DNA of 64,000 bases, from NCBI GenBank assembly GCA_035501255.1, contig DATJWM010000169.1:1-64000 (forward strand). Direction: 5' to 3'. The notes under the pieces were generated by a model that was not told the DNA's origin, searched no databases, and was given only the letters and a program-made list of their open reading frames with translations. This document shows, in pieces, positions 51,323-60,568 of this stretch; position 1 is the stretch's first letter, and the number at the start of each line of letters is the position of its first letter. The translations under genes and the position numbers were made by a program. This DNA comes from JAFAZI01 sp035501255. Its GTDB lineage: Bacteria; Actinomycetota; Actinomycetes; JAFAQI01.

Positions 51323-52981
51323 TCAGTTCGCCGACAACCGGGCGGCCACGAGAGTGCGCAGCGCGTCGTCGACGACCTTGGTGCCGCTCGGGGTCAAGGG
51401 GATCTCGCCCTGGGAGAACGTGAGGACCGTCTTGGGGACCTTGTACGACGCCAGCCGCTCGCGCAGGAAGGCGGTGATCTCCTCCGGTCCGTCGGAGGTG
51501 TCCTCGCGCAGTTCGACGCAGAGCACGGCGATCTGCTCGAGCCGCGGGTCCGGCATCGCGATCACGCGCGCGAGGGCGACCGCCGGACACGCGCGCAGGG
51601 CGACCTCGATCTCGGCCGGGGCGACGTTCGCTCCGCCGGTCTTGATCATCTCGTTGTTGCGCCCCTCCCAATGGATGTCGCCTCGGTCGTCGACGTGACC
51701 GACGTCGCCGGTATGGAACCAGCCGTCGGCGTCGACGCACTGTTCCCTCGTCTTGCCGAGGTAGTGCTCCATCAGGGTCGGTCCCTTGATCAGGAACTCA
51801 CCGTCCTCGCCGATCGCGGCCACGCGACCGTCGGCGGCCTGCACCCTCAGCTCAACGCCCGGAAGCAGCCGACCGAGGCTCGACCGCATCACCTCCCGCG
51901 ATCTCGTGCACGGGTGCGCGCTGATGAACGCACATGTCTCGGACATCCCCCACCCGACCGGCATCTGCCAGTGCGGGTCGCCGGTGACCGTCGGGTGGCG
52001 CGCGAAGACGGACTTGCCGAAGACGCAGCGCAGGCTGGACAGGTCGGTCGAGAGCCAGTTCGGATGCTCGGCGAGTGCGGTTGCATGATGCGGCAGGGTG
52101 TAGGGCTCGGTCACCCGCTCGCGGGCCATCAGGGCGAGTGCGACGCCGGCGTCGAAGCCTTCCTGCATCACCCAGCAACCGCCGGCGGCCAGGGTGGCCC
52201 CCATTGCCGTGTTCATCCCGGCGGTCCAGAACAGCGGCAGTGCGGTCCACATCCGGGTGTGCTCGGTGCGGCCGAACAACTCGGCTTGCAACCAGAACTG
52301 CACGGTGGGTGCCTGATGACGATGCAGCATCCCCTTCGGGGTCGACGTCGTGCCGGAGCTGAAGATGATCAACCCGGGGTCGCAGGGTTGCGTCGCCGCG
52401 ATGATCGTCTCGACCGCGGACTCGGGGACGGTCTCGCCGGCCGCGAGGAAGGCCTCCCAGCCGCTCACGCCGGTCGCGGGTTCAGCCGGACTGACCGCGG
52501 CCAGGATCCGCGGCGCCGGGTCGAGCGAGGTGATGTCGACGGCGAAGTCACGCTTGCCCATTGCGGTCTGGAACAGCAGCGCCTTCGCCTCGCTCGCGGC
52601 GAGCAGCGCCGCGAGCTCGGGTCGGGTGGAGAACGTGGAGAGCGGGGTTACGACGGCGCCTGCGGCGGCGGCTCCGAAGAACGCCGCGACCGCCTCCGGC
52701 CGGTTCGCCATCAAGATCGCCACCCGGTCGCCGGGCGTGATGCCCGCGGCGACCAATGCGCGTGCCACCCGGCGTACCTGGGCGTCGAGATCGGCGTAGG
52801 TCCACCGGATGGTCGCGCCATCGCGCAGCGGGTCGTCGAAGACCAGCGCCTCGCGCTGCGCGTGGCGCCGACACACCTCGACGATGAAGGCTCCCATCGT
52901 CAGCGGTCGCCCGGTCGAGCTGAACTCGTCGGGGGCGAAACGAGGGCCGCGGATCTCGGCCGCGTGGCCGTCAGTCATCAT
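51323..52981 (-). CDS. AMP-dependent acyl-CoA synthetase
   Basis: A 552-aa ANL ligase: P-loop IIFSSGTTSTPKG near residue 218 (Ser replaces the usual second Gly), VGWGMSETCAFISAHP near 345 as A5 motif, HTGDVGHVDDRGDIHWEGR near 420, MIKTGGANVAPAEIEVALR near 443 and the C-terminal Lys in LTPSGTKVVDDAL near 536. It is most similar in layout to long-chain or cyclohex-1-ene-carboxyl-type ligases; the substrate is unknown. ATG at 52981 or 52978 gives the family length. It is divergent from the quinone-reductase-like gene with 34 bp between the starts. Confidence 0.9.
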   Translation of the reverse strand: MMTDGHAAEIRGPRFAPDEFSSTGRPLTMGAFIVEVCRRHAQREALVFDDPLRDGATIRWTYADLDAQVRRVARALVAAGITPGDRVAILMANRPEAVAAFFGAAAAGAVVTPLSTFSTRPELAALLAASEAKALLFQTAMGKRDFAVDITSLDPAPRILAAVSPAEPATGVSGWEAFLAAGETVPESAVETIIAATQPCDPGLIIFSSGTTSTPKGMLHRHQAPTVQFWLQAELFGRTEHTRMWTALPLFWTAGMNTAMGATLAAGGCWVMQEGFDAGVALALMARERVTEPYTLPHHATALAEHPNWLSTDLSSLRCVFGKSVFARHPTVTGDPHWQMPVGWGMSETCAFISAHPCTRSREVMRSSLGRLLPGVELRVQAADGRVAAIGEDGEFLIKGPTLMEHYLGKTREQCVDADGWFHTGDVGHVDDRGDIHWEGRNNEMIKTGGANVAPAEIEVALRACPAVALARVIAMPDPRLEQIAVLCVELREDTSDGPEEITAFLRERLASYKVPKTVLTFSQGEIPLTPSGTKVVDDALRTLVAARLSAN

Positions 52982-53015
52982 CGAGAGCCTACGGTCCGAC
53001 AACGCGAGGGTGGTC

Positions 53016-53996
53016 ATGGGTAGTTATCGAGCGGTCGTCCTCGGCGAATCCGCACCGGCCGTGCTGACCGAGGTGAGCGACGACGACCTGCCCGAGGGCG
53101 ACGTCACCGTCGATATCGCCTACTCCTCGCTGAACTACAAGGACGGGCTCGCGGTGAGTGGGAAGGGCAAGATCGCCCGGTCCGTCCCGATGACCTGCGG
53201 GATCGACTTTGCGGGCGTCGTTGCCGAGTCGACGAACCCGGGGTTCACGGTCGGGGATGAGGTCGTCGCGACCGGCTGGGGATTGTCCGAGACCCGTCCC
53301 GGCGGGTACACGACCCGACAGCGTGTTCCGGGCGAGGTGCTGACCACGCTGCCGAAGGGGTTGACCGCGGCGCAGGCGATGGCGGTCGGGACCGCAGGGC
53401 TGACCGCCATGCTCTGCGTGCTGGCGCTCGAAGGTGCCGGTGTGGTCCCCGACCGTGGCGAGGTGGTTGTGACGGGAGCGGCCGGCGGAGTGGGAAGCGT
53501 CGCAGTGGCGGTTCTCGCCCGGCTCGGCTACTCGGTGACGGCATCCACCGGTCGCGAGGAGACCCATGACTACCTGCGCAGCCTCGGAGCGGGCTCGATC
53601 ATCGACCGCGGCGAGCTGGCGAGCGCCGGCCGGCCGCTGGACAAGGAACGCTGGGCCGGCGGGGTCGACACCGTCGGCAGCCAGACGCTCGCCACGGTGC
53701 TCGCGCAGACGAAATACCGCGGGGCCGTCGCTGCGTGCGGCCTGGCCGGGGGCAACGACCTGCCGACGACTGTCCTTCCGTTCATCCTCCGCGGTGTCAG
53801 CCTGCTGGGCATCGACTCGGTGATGTGTCCAGCGACCTTGCGCGCGCGGGCCTGGGAGCGCCTCGGCACGGACCTGCCCCTCGACCTGCTCGACTCGATG
53901 ACGACCGTCGAGCCGATGACGGACATCCTCGCGCTTGCCGACCGGATCCTCGCCGGCCAGGTCAAGGGCCGGGTGGTGATCGACACGCGGGCCTGA
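53016..53996 (+). CDS. YhdH/AcuI-type MDR oxidoreductase (acrylyl-CoA reductase-like)
   Basis: A medium-chain dehydrogenase/reductase without zinc, 326 aa. SYSSLNYKDGL-like YSSLNYKDGLAVSGKGKI near residue 34-51, MTCGIDFAGVV near 57, VATGWGLSETRPGGYTTRQR near 83-102 and the NADPH-binding VVVTGAAGGVGSVAV near 148-162 are typical of YhdH/YhfP/AcuI. Members reduce acrylyl-CoA or quinones with NADPH. GAGG is 6-7 nt ahead of the ATG. It precedes the HyuB-HyuA operon by 96 bp and could reduce an enoyl-CoA from that pathway. Confidence 0.9.
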   Translation: MGSYRAVVLGESAPAVLTEVSDDDLPEGDVTVDIAYSSLNYKDGLAVSGKGKIARSVPMTCGIDFAGVVAESTNPGFTVGDEVVATGWGLSETRPGGYTTRQRVPGEVLTTLPKGLTAAQAMAVGTAGLTAMLCVLALEGAGVVPDRGEVVVTGAAGGVGSVAVAVLARLGYSVTASTGREETHDYLRSLGAGSIIDRGELASAGRPLDKERWAGGVDTVGSQTLATVLAQTKYRGAVAACGLAGGNDLPTTVLPFILRGVSLLGIDSVMCPATLRARAWERLGTDLPLDLLDSMTTVEPMTDILALADRILAGQVKGRVVIDTRA

Positions 53997-54092
53997 GCCC
54001 GCCGCCGGACAGTGACCCGGCGTTGCTGAGAAGGCCGTTCTCCGAATACGCTCCTCCTGCTCTCCTGAGGGGTGCAGCGCAAGGAGGTCCAG

Positions 54093-55841
54093 GTGACGAC
54101 CGAGGCTGCTCTCGGCGTCGATCCGATCACCGCGTCGGTGATCAAGTCGGCGATGGAGACCGTCTGTTTCGAGATGGCGACGTACGTGTCGCGCACCGCC
54201 ACCACGCCGATCCTCAACCAGTCGAACGAGCGCAACGCCACCATCCTCGACGCGACCGGTCGGCTGGCGGCGCTGTCCGTGGGGATCCCGCAATTCATGC
54301 TGTCCTCGACCCTGCCGGTGCGCTTTGCCAGCGAGTTCTTCGACGGCGAGCTCTACCCGGGCGACGTCCTGATCGCGAACGACCCCTTTCACGGCGGTGG
54401 TCACCTGCCGGATGTCAACGTCTTCTCCCCGGTCTTCGGCCCGGACGGCGAGCTGGTGTTGTTCGCCTCGATCCAGTGCCACCACGGCGACACCGGCGGT
54501 GCGATGGCCGGTGGCTACAACGTGTTTGCCAAGGACATCTGGAGCGAGGGGGTTCGCTACCCGTGCCTCAAGCTGGTCGAGGCCGGCAACGAGCGGCGTG
54601 ACGTCATCCTCATGATGCGGGCGAATTCTCGCTTGGCGGGGTTCATCGGAGACCTCAGATCCCAGGTTGGCGCCGCTGCGCTCGGCGCCCGGCGCCTCAC
54701 CGACATCATCGCGACGTACGGAGTGGACTGTGTCCGGGCGGCCGTCGAGTGGTCGATCGCGGACGCGACCCGGCGCTTCTCGGCGGAGATCGCCGGCTGG
54801 CCCGATGGCACCTACACCTCCGACGTGTATGTCGATCACGACCCGCAGGGCAACCGTGACATTCACGTGCACTGCGCGATCACGGTGGACGACGATCGCC
54901 TGGTCATCGACTTCGACGGTTCCGACGATCGGTCGACGATCAACGCGTGGTCGACGTTCGGCAACACCCGCGGCAACGTGATCGCTCAGCTCGCCAGTCT
55001 GGTCGACCCCTCCATCCCGAAGAACGAGGGTTTCTTCAACTGCATCGACCTGCGGGTTCCGGAGGGCTGCTGCCTGAACCCGGTCGAGGGGAAGCCGGTC
55101 TCGAGCGGCACCCACCATCCGGGGGTCGAGGTCGGGGACGCGATCGCGATCGCGATGAGCAAGATCATCCCGGATCGTTGCTGCCCGCAGAGCTACAAGT
55201 TCGGCAGCCCCCGGCAGATGTGGGGGGACCACGATCCTCGAACGGGCCGCCCGTTCTTCGATCATGGCGGTGAGGTCAGCGCCGGCTGGGTGAGCGCCGC
55301 CAAAGGCACTGACGGCTGGGGTGCGCTCGCGGCCTCGATGGGGAACCTGATCAAGGCGAGCGCCGAGATCAACGAGCAGCTGTTCCCGCACATCCTGCGC
55401 GGCCGCAACTTCATCACCGATTCGGGTGGGCCCGGGCAGTGGCGAGGCGGGTGCGGGAGCCACTTCGTCAAAGAGGTCCGGACGCCGACCTTGGTCAACC
55501 AGTACGTCGTGAACCAGCGCCATACCCATCCGGGCATCGCGGGTGGCCACAACGGCGCGCCGGACCGTTGCTACGTCGGCGAGATCTTCGTTGAGACCTC
55601 GGTGTCCGGCGTCCGCCTCGAGACCGGCGAGCGGCTGGACTACCGCTTCGGTGGTGGCGGCGGATGGGGTGACCCGCTGGTGCGCGATCCGCAGGCGGTG
55701 CTCGACGACGTGTGGGACGAGTACGTCTCGGTCGAGGCGGCCCTTCGCGACTACGGCGTCGTGATCACCGGATCGGTCGAGGACATGACCCTCGCGCTCG
55801 ACGAGCCGGCGACGGCGGCCGAGCGTCAGGCGCGCACGTGA
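54093..55841 (+). CDS. HyuB-type subunit (hydantoinase B/oxoprolinase family)
   Basis: A 582-aa member of the hydantoinase B, 5-oxoprolinase and acetone/acetophenone-carboxylase beta-type subunits. Typical are LYPGDVLIANDPFHGGGHLP near residue 87-106, the H-x-G-D stretch IQCHHGDTGGAM near 127-138, FDGSDDRSTINAWSTFGNTR near 275-294 and GGGGGWGDPLVRDP near 520. Members cleave or carboxylate with ATP together with HyuA. Strong AGGAGGT precedes the GTG at 54093 by 4 nt. The end overlaps hyuA as GTGA. Confidence 0.9.
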   Translation: MTTEAALGVDPITASVIKSAMETVCFEMATYVSRTATTPILNQSNERNATILDATGRLAALSVGIPQFMLSSTLPVRFASEFFDGELYPGDVLIANDPFHGGGHLPDVNVFSPVFGPDGELVLFASIQCHHGDTGGAMAGGYNVFAKDIWSEGVRYPCLKLVEAGNERRDVILMMRANSRLAGFIGDLRSQVGAAALGARRLTDIIATYGVDCVRAAVEWSIADATRRFSAEIAGWPDGTYTSDVYVDHDPQGNRDIHVHCAITVDDDRLVIDFDGSDDRSTINAWSTFGNTRGNVIAQLASLVDPSIPKNEGFFNCIDLRVPEGCCLNPVEGKPVSSGTHHPGVEVGDAIAIAMSKIIPDRCCPQSYKFGSPRQMWGDHDPRTGRPFFDHGGEVSAGWVSAAKGTDGWGALAASMGNLIKASAEINEQLFPHILRGRNFITDSGGPGQWRGGCGSHFVKEVRTPTLVNQYVVNQRHTHPGIAGGHNGAPDRCYVGEIFVETSVSGVRLETGERLDYRFGGGGGWGDPLVRDPQAVLDDVWDEYVSVEAALRDYGVVITGSVEDMTLALDEPATAAERQART

Positions 55842-57880
55842 CCTACCGGATCGGCATCGACGTCGGGGGCACATTCACCGACTGCGTGCTCAAGCTGCCG
55901 GACGGGTCGGTGCGGTTGGAAAAGGCGCCCACCACTCCGGGCGACCAGAGCGACGGCGTGCTTGAGGGGCTGTCCCGGCTCGCGGCCGCGGAGGAGATCT
56001 CGCTCGAGGAGTTGCTCGGCCGGACCCGGACCATCGTCCACGGCACGACCACCGGCGACAACACGATGATCCAGATGTCCGGTGCACCCACCGGGTTGCT
56101 CGTGACGCGCGGGTTCCGGGACGAGATCGAGTTCCGCCGCTGCTACAAGGAAGACATCTGGGACCCGACCTTGCCGGCCCCCCCGCCCATCGCGCGCCGG
56201 CGGGTCCGCCTGGAGATCGACGAGCGGATCACCGCCGAGGGCGAGGTGGACACTGCGCTCGACGAGGAGCAGGTGCGCAAAGCCACCGCTCGCCTGCGGG
56301 CCTTCGGCGTGACCTCGATCGCGATCAGCTTCCTGCACTCCTACCTCAACAACACCCACGAAGTGCAGGCGCGGGAGATCGTGCTCGAGGAGTATCCGGA
56401 CGTCGAGATGGTCTCGCTGTCGCATGAGGTGCTCCCCAAGCCGCCGGAGTTCGAGCGGACGTCGACCACCCTGGTCAACGCCTACGTCGGACCGCCGATC
56501 GCCCGCTATCTCCGCCGGCTGTCCGAGCGGCTCGCCGCCGCCGGCTACGCCGAGGAGCTGCTGGTCGCGACCTCGTCGGGGGGCGTCGCGACCGCCGACG
56601 CCGCAGCACGTCGTGCGGTCGCGACGATCGGGTCAGGACCGACGGGCGGGGTGAGCGCCGCGGCCCGGGTGGCGACCCGATCAGGTCTCGGTGACGTCGT
56701 GAGCGTCGATATGGGGGGGACGAGCTACGACGTCTGCTTGATCCGTGATGGGCGACCCGAGATCAAGATGGACTGGAACTGGTTCCACCGGTATTGCATC
56801 GGGATCCCGATGATCGACATCCCGTCGATCGGCGCCGGCGGCGGATCGATCGCCTGGGAAGAGGGCGGCGTACTGCACGTCGGCCCCCGCTCCGCGCAGA
56901 GTCAACCCGGTCCGGTCTGCTACCGGCGTGGCGGGGTCGAGCCAACCGTGACGGATGCTGATCTCGTCCTCGGCCGGCTCGATCCGCTGGATTTCAACAA
57001 CGGCCGGATGACGCTCGACGTCGGCGGCGCCAGGACCGCGCTCGCCGAGCTCGGGCAGCGGGTCGGACTCGATGGCGAGGCGGCCGCCGCGGCCACGGTC
57101 CGCCTGGTTGATGCGAACATGACCGACGCGATCCGGCGAGTGCTGTCCCTGGCAGGCGCCGATCCTCGTCGCTTGGACCTGGTCGCCTTCGGGGGGATGG
57201 GCGGTGTGCACGCGACGACGACGGCACGGGCCTTGGGCATGCGCCGGGTCGTGGTGCCGCGGGCGGCGGCCGGCCTGTCGGCGCTCGGCCTGCTCTCGGC
57301 GAACCACGTCATCGACGACTCCCGCGGCTACATCTGCCCGGTCGCCGAGGTCGACCTGGCCCACCTGCAGTCCCTCGCCGGCGACCTGGAGGATGCCGCT
57401 CGCCGCGAGCTCGCGGTCGCGGGGGTGCCTGACGAACGGATCCGGTCGGAGTGGTCGTTGCTTCTCGTCTACCCGGGACAGACCTTCGATGTGGCGATCC
57501 CGGTCGAGGGACCGACCGACGTGCAAGCGGCGGTCGAAGAGTTCCACCGCCGCAACGCCGAGGCTCGGCTGATCGAGGCGCGGGCCCAGGATCCGGTCCT
57601 GCGCGGGGTGCGCTTGACCGCGATCGGGGAAGTGGACCAACCGGCCGATCCGGTGCTGGCACCGACGTCGCGGATCACCCCGCTCGGACACCGCCGGATC
57701 TGGATCGGGGACCGGTGGCACGAGCAGGTCCCGGTGTACGACGTGGGCGGTGTTCGCCCCGGCGTCGCGGTCAGCGGGCCGGCCGCGATCAGGAGCGCGT
57801 TCACCACGGTGATCCTCGGCCCGGGTGAGACCGCGACCGCGACCCCGCAGGCCGACCTGCTGATCACGATCGACCTCTGA
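55838..57880 (+). CDS. HyuA-type subunit (hydantoinase A/oxoprolinase family)
   Basis: A 680-aa ATP-dependent partner of HyuB. The actin-like ATPase motifs are GIDVGGTFTDCVLK near residue 5-18, RTIVHGTTTGDNTMIQMSGA near 63-82 and SVDMGGTSYDVCLI near 289-302; AFGGMGGVHATTTARALGMR lies near 449-468. In known systems the pair opens hydantoins or 5-oxoproline, or forms carboxylases for acetone and acetophenone. The FadE, ligase and VOC genes downstream argue for an acyl-CoA related role here, but the substrate is open. Translationally coupled to HyuB and to the VOC gene (TGATG). Confidence 0.92.
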   Translation: MTYRIGIDVGGTFTDCVLKLPDGSVRLEKAPTTPGDQSDGVLEGLSRLAAAEEISLEELLGRTRTIVHGTTTGDNTMIQMSGAPTGLLVTRGFRDEIEFRRCYKEDIWDPTLPAPPPIARRRVRLEIDERITAEGEVDTALDEEQVRKATARLRAFGVTSIAISFLHSYLNNTHEVQAREIVLEEYPDVEMVSLSHEVLPKPPEFERTSTTLVNAYVGPPIARYLRRLSERLAAAGYAEELLVATSSGGVATADAAARRAVATIGSGPTGGVSAAARVATRSGLGDVVSVDMGGTSYDVCLIRDGRPEIKMDWNWFHRYCIGIPMIDIPSIGAGGGSIAWEEGGVLHVGPRSAQSQPGPVCYRRGGVEPTVTDADLVLGRLDPLDFNNGRMTLDVGGARTALAELGQRVGLDGEAAAAATVRLVDANMTDAIRRVLSLAGADPRRLDLVAFGGMGGVHATTTARALGMRRVVVPRAAAGLSALGLLSANHVIDDSRGYICPVAEVDLAHLQSLAGDLEDAARRELAVAGVPDERIRSEWSLLLVYPGQTFDVAIPVEGPTDVQAAVEEFHRRNAEARLIEARAQDPVLRGVRLTAIGEVDQPADPVLAPTSRITPLGHRRIWIGDRWHEQVPVYDVGGVRPGVAVSGPAAIRSAFTTVILGPGETATATPQADLLITIDL

Positions 57881-58326
57881 TGCCACACATCGACCACGCC
57901 GGGATCTACTGCGCCGACCTTGGCGCCTCGCTGCGGTTCTACGTCGAGGGGTTGGGCCTCCAGCAGCTTGTCGACGTCGAGTTGGCGGTCGACCTCACCG
58001 AGCTGTTCGGCGTACGGACCGAGAAGGTGCGCACGATCTTCCTCGGCAACCCCGCCGATCCGGGTGCGGGCAGCGTCGAGTTGCTCGACCTCGGCGTCGG
58101 TGGTGTCGGTGACCAGCCATCGATGACGGGCCTTCCGCAGCGCGGGTTGTTTCTGCTGTCCTTTCAGCTCCCCGTTCTCCCGGCGATCGATCGGCTCACC
58201 GCGCTCGGGTACGGCGGGTCGGTGCGAACGATGGCCACCCCCGCGGGCGGGATCGCGGCAACCGCGGTTGACCCCGACGGAGTCGTGTGTGAACTGCTGG
58301 ATGCTCCGCTGTCGCTGGGCGGCTGA
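57880..58326 (+). CDS. VOC-family protein in the HyuAB operon
   Basis: A 148-aa two-module vicinal-oxygen-chelate protein beginning MPHIDHAGIYCADLGASLRF. It is related in outline to methylmalonyl-CoA epimerase and glyoxalase proteins: HAGIYCADLGASLRFYVEGL near residue 6-25 and AATAVDPDGVVCELLDAP near 126-143 (final Glu a likely metal ligand, first His another). Coupled to hyuA by TGATG. It may epimerise or isomerise the product of HyuAB; this is inference from position. Confidence 0.85.
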   Translation: MPHIDHAGIYCADLGASLRFYVEGLGLQQLVDVELAVDLTELFGVRTEKVRTIFLGNPADPGAGSVELLDLGVGGVGDQPSMTGLPQRGLFLLSFQLPVLPAIDRLTALGYGGSVRTMATPAGGIAATAVDPDGVVCELLDAPLSLGG

Positions 58327-58349
58327 GGAGAGCATCGCAGCCGCGTCGA

Positions 58350-58375
58350 CCCGGATCGCGCCCGCGCGATCCGGG
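58350..58375. terminator. GC-rich stem-loop after the HyuBA-VOC operon
   Basis: CCCGGATCGCG (58350-58360) pairs perfectly with CGCGATCCGGG (58365-58375) across a 4-nt loop, 24 bp after the VOC stop. There is no T-run, as often in actinobacteria, so it is either a factor-independent terminator of this kind or an operator for the FadE gene that follows. Confidence 0.5.
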
Positions 58376-58384
58376 ATGGGTTAA

Positions 58385-58404
58385 TGATGTCCGCCTCATT
58401 ACCC
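58385..58404. promoter_or_regulatory. inverted repeat upstream of the FadE pair
   Basis: TAATGA-N8-TCATTA flanked by partly matching G/C bases (GGGT and CCCC). The arms lie about 70-90 bp before the FadE start at 58475, in an AT-rich island within GC-rich DNA. A TetR- or GntR-type operator or part of a promoter is likely. This is one of few AT-rich dyads in the window. Confidence 0.4.
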
Positions 58405-58474
58405 CGGACGGCGTCGCGCTGACGGTCGTCATCCCGATAATGGTCATCACGACGACGTGCGGCTGGAGACGTTC

Positions 58475-59623
58475 ATGGACTTCGAGTTCGGTGCGGCCGC
58501 CGACGCGCTGAGGGTGCGCTTGCGGGCGCTGATCCGCGAACACATCCGTCCGGGATTCCTTGGCGCGTTCAGCAACGACCCCGCCGACCTGGAGCTGACC
58601 CAGCGGTTCTGCAAGATCCTCGCCCAGGAAGGGCTCCTCTGCCTCACCTGGCCGCGCGAGTACGGCGGAGGCGGCGGGTCGGTCTGGGAACAGACGACCG
58701 TGCGCGAGGAGATGTGGGCGCATCACGAACCCCGGGGCGCGCAATACATGGGCGTCAACTGGGTCGGTCCCGCGCTGATGCGCCACGGTAGCGACGAGCA
58801 GCGGGCGAAGCACCTCCCGCCGATCTCGGCCGGTGAGGTCGTGTGGTGTCAGGGTTTCAGCGAGCCGGAGGCCGGGAGCGACCTGGCCTCGTTGCGCACC
58901 CGCGCGGTGCCGGATGGCGACGGCTGGTTGATCAGCGGGCAGAAAGTGTGGACGTCGTACGCGCAGATGGCGTCATGGTGCGTCCTCGCGGCCTGCACCG
59001 ATCCTGACCTTCCGAGCTCGCAGCGGCTCACGCTGTTCTTGGTGCCGATGGACCGCGCCGGCATCGAGGTACGCCCGATCGCCTCCATGCTCGGGCCGCA
59101 CCACCTCAACGAAGTGTTCATCGACAACGTCCGGGTGACCCCGGACGAAGTGCTGGGATCGGTCGGCGGCGGGTGGGCGGTGATGCGCGACGCCCTCGCC
59201 TACGAGCGGGTCGGCATCGCGCGCTACGCCCGCTGCGAGTTGTTGTTCGAGCAGCTCATGGAGGTGCTCGGCGCGGAGTGGGACGAGCTGCCACCTGCCG
59301 TGCACACCCGATGGGTTCGAGCACTGGTGAGCCTGCGGATCGCCCGACTGCTCGCCTACCGCGCCGTCGCCGACCAAGGTGCCGGGATCGACCCGGTCGA
59401 CGCGAGCATCTCGCGGATCGTGACGACGACCTGCGACCAGGTGACCGCCGAGGTTCTGCTCGAGGCGGTCGGCGCCACCTCACTCGACGCCGGACCCGCT
59501 GCGGTGCTCGCCGGCGCGATCGATGACCACTGGCGGTACGCCCAGGCCGCGACCGTGGCGTCCGGGACGATCGAGGTGCAGCGCATGCTGGTCGCCCGCG
59601 ACGTGCTGGGAGGGAGACTGTGA
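58475..59623 (+). CDS. acyl-CoA dehydrogenase (FadE), full-length subunit
   Basis: A 382-aa acyl-CoA dehydrogenase: MDFEFGAAADALRVRLRALI start, WCQGFSEPEAGSDLASLRTR near residue 125-144 (FAD and substrate contact), GQKVWTSYAQMASW near 155, and ATVASGTIEVQRMLVARDVL near 355-374. A Glu in ALAYERVGIARYA fits the catalytic base position of isovaleryl-type enzymes. GGAG lies 6 nt before the ATG at 58475; a GTG at 58457 is less likely. Its stop overlaps the next FadE start (GTGA), so both probably form one enzyme, like the two-gene FadE enzymes of steroid breakdown. Confidence 0.92.
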   Translation: MDFEFGAAADALRVRLRALIREHIRPGFLGAFSNDPADLELTQRFCKILAQEGLLCLTWPREYGGGGGSVWEQTTVREEMWAHHEPRGAQYMGVNWVGPALMRHGSDEQRAKHLPPISAGEVVWCQGFSEPEAGSDLASLRTRAVPDGDGWLISGQKVWTSYAQMASWCVLAACTDPDLPSSQRLTLFLVPMDRAGIEVRPIASMLGPHHLNEVFIDNVRVTPDEVLGSVGGGWAVMRDALAYERVGIARYARCELLFEQLMEVLGAEWDELPPAVHTRWVRALVSLRIARLLAYRAVADQGAGIDPVDASISRIVTTTCDQVTAEVLLEAVGATSLDAGPAAVLAGAIDDHWRYAQAATVASGTIEVQRMLVARDVLGGRL

Positions 59624-60540
59624 ACGCGGCCTTCCCGCCGGACGTGATCGAGTTCTGGGGCGCGGCGCGGCACCGGTTCGATCGGCTCGGCGGTCCCGAG
59701 TTCGCGCTGCTCGCCGAGCAGGACCGGGCGTTGCGCACGCAGGCCGCGGCGGCTCTCGCCGACCTTGGTGCAGACGAGCTCGATGTGCGGGCGGACGAGG
59801 ACCAACTCCTTGCCGGGGCGCTGCTGTGCCGAGCCTCCGGCGCGGTCGCGTTGCCCTGGCCCGTGGTCGAGGATCTGCTTCGCGTCGGCGAACGTCGCCT
59901 CACGCTTGTCGATCTCGGGCACCCGCGGGTCGATCACGGCGACCTGGCGGGCGAGTGGATCGGAGCCGACCTCGACGGCACGTCACACCTGCTCGCGACC
60001 GGCTCGCCGCGCCCGGCGAAGCTCGGCCCGTTCCTCGTCCCCGCGACCGTCGGCGCGCGCCAGCCCGACATCCCCGCCGACGACGTGGCGCGACACCTCG
60101 TGTTGGGAGTCTGGCGGCTGCTCGGCGGTCTGGAGGCCGCACTGGCCGAGGTCGTCGAACACGTCGGCGCGCGCACGCAGTTCGGCAAGACCCTGGGTGA
60201 GTTCCAGACGGTCCGATTCGCGATCGCCGATGCGACCGTTTCGCTTCGCGGCCTGGAAGAGCTCGCGAAGTACACGACCTGGCGACTCCTGAGTGCGTCC
60301 GACGCCGAACGGCAGGTGGATGCGATCGCGTTGCGCCTCGCCGGGGCGGATGCCGCCGTCGCGGTCCTGCGCACCTGCCACCAGCTCCTCGGCGCGGTCG
60401 GCTTCTGTGACGAGCACGACGTCTCGGTCTTCGACCGCCACCTCCAACCGCTGATCCGCCTGCCCGAGTCGGCCGAACGTCTCGCCCAGCGGCTCGTGCC
60501 CGCCGTGCGGACGGGTGCGTTCGCGACCCTGTTCTCGTGA
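59620..60540 (+). CDS. acyl-CoA dehydrogenase-like (FadE) partner subunit, shortened
   Basis: A 306-aa FadE-like protein, about 70 aa shorter than the norm, with a reduced N-terminal and middle domain. The C-terminal helical domain is kept: VVEHVGARTQFGKTLGEFQT near residue 182-201 and LLGAVGFCDEHDVSVFDRHL near 255-274. The usual EGT or GGxT motif is missing. It is almost surely the second subunit of the FadE encoded just upstream (GTGA overlap). No frameshift is seen; reduction looks inherent to this subunit type. Confidence 0.88.
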   Translation: MNAAFPPDVIEFWGAARHRFDRLGGPEFALLAEQDRALRTQAAAALADLGADELDVRADEDQLLAGALLCRASGAVALPWPVVEDLLRVGERRLTLVDLGHPRVDHGDLAGEWIGADLDGTSHLLATGSPRPAKLGPFLVPATVGARQPDIPADDVARHLVLGVWRLLGGLEAALAEVVEHVGARTQFGKTLGEFQTVRFAIADATVSLRGLEELAKYTTWRLLSASDAERQVDAIALRLAGADAAVAVLRTCHQLLGAVGFCDEHDVSVFDRHLQPLIRLPESAERLAQRLVPAVRTGAFATLFS

Positions 60541-60568
60541 TCATCGGAGGTCACGAAAGGACCGCGCG

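Noticed and set aside
52989..55874. Very long minus-strand open frame (961 codons) opposite HyuB and the MDR gene
   Set aside because: It is antisense to conserved genes with intact motifs. Long antisense frames are expected in DNA with strong third-position GC bias, and the translation is Arg/Asp/His-rich without motifs.
58419..58432. Third copy of the TetR operator (CTGACG-GT-CGTCAT)
   Set aside because: The spacer has 2 nt instead of 3 and one arm is mismatched; not convincing beside the two perfect copies.
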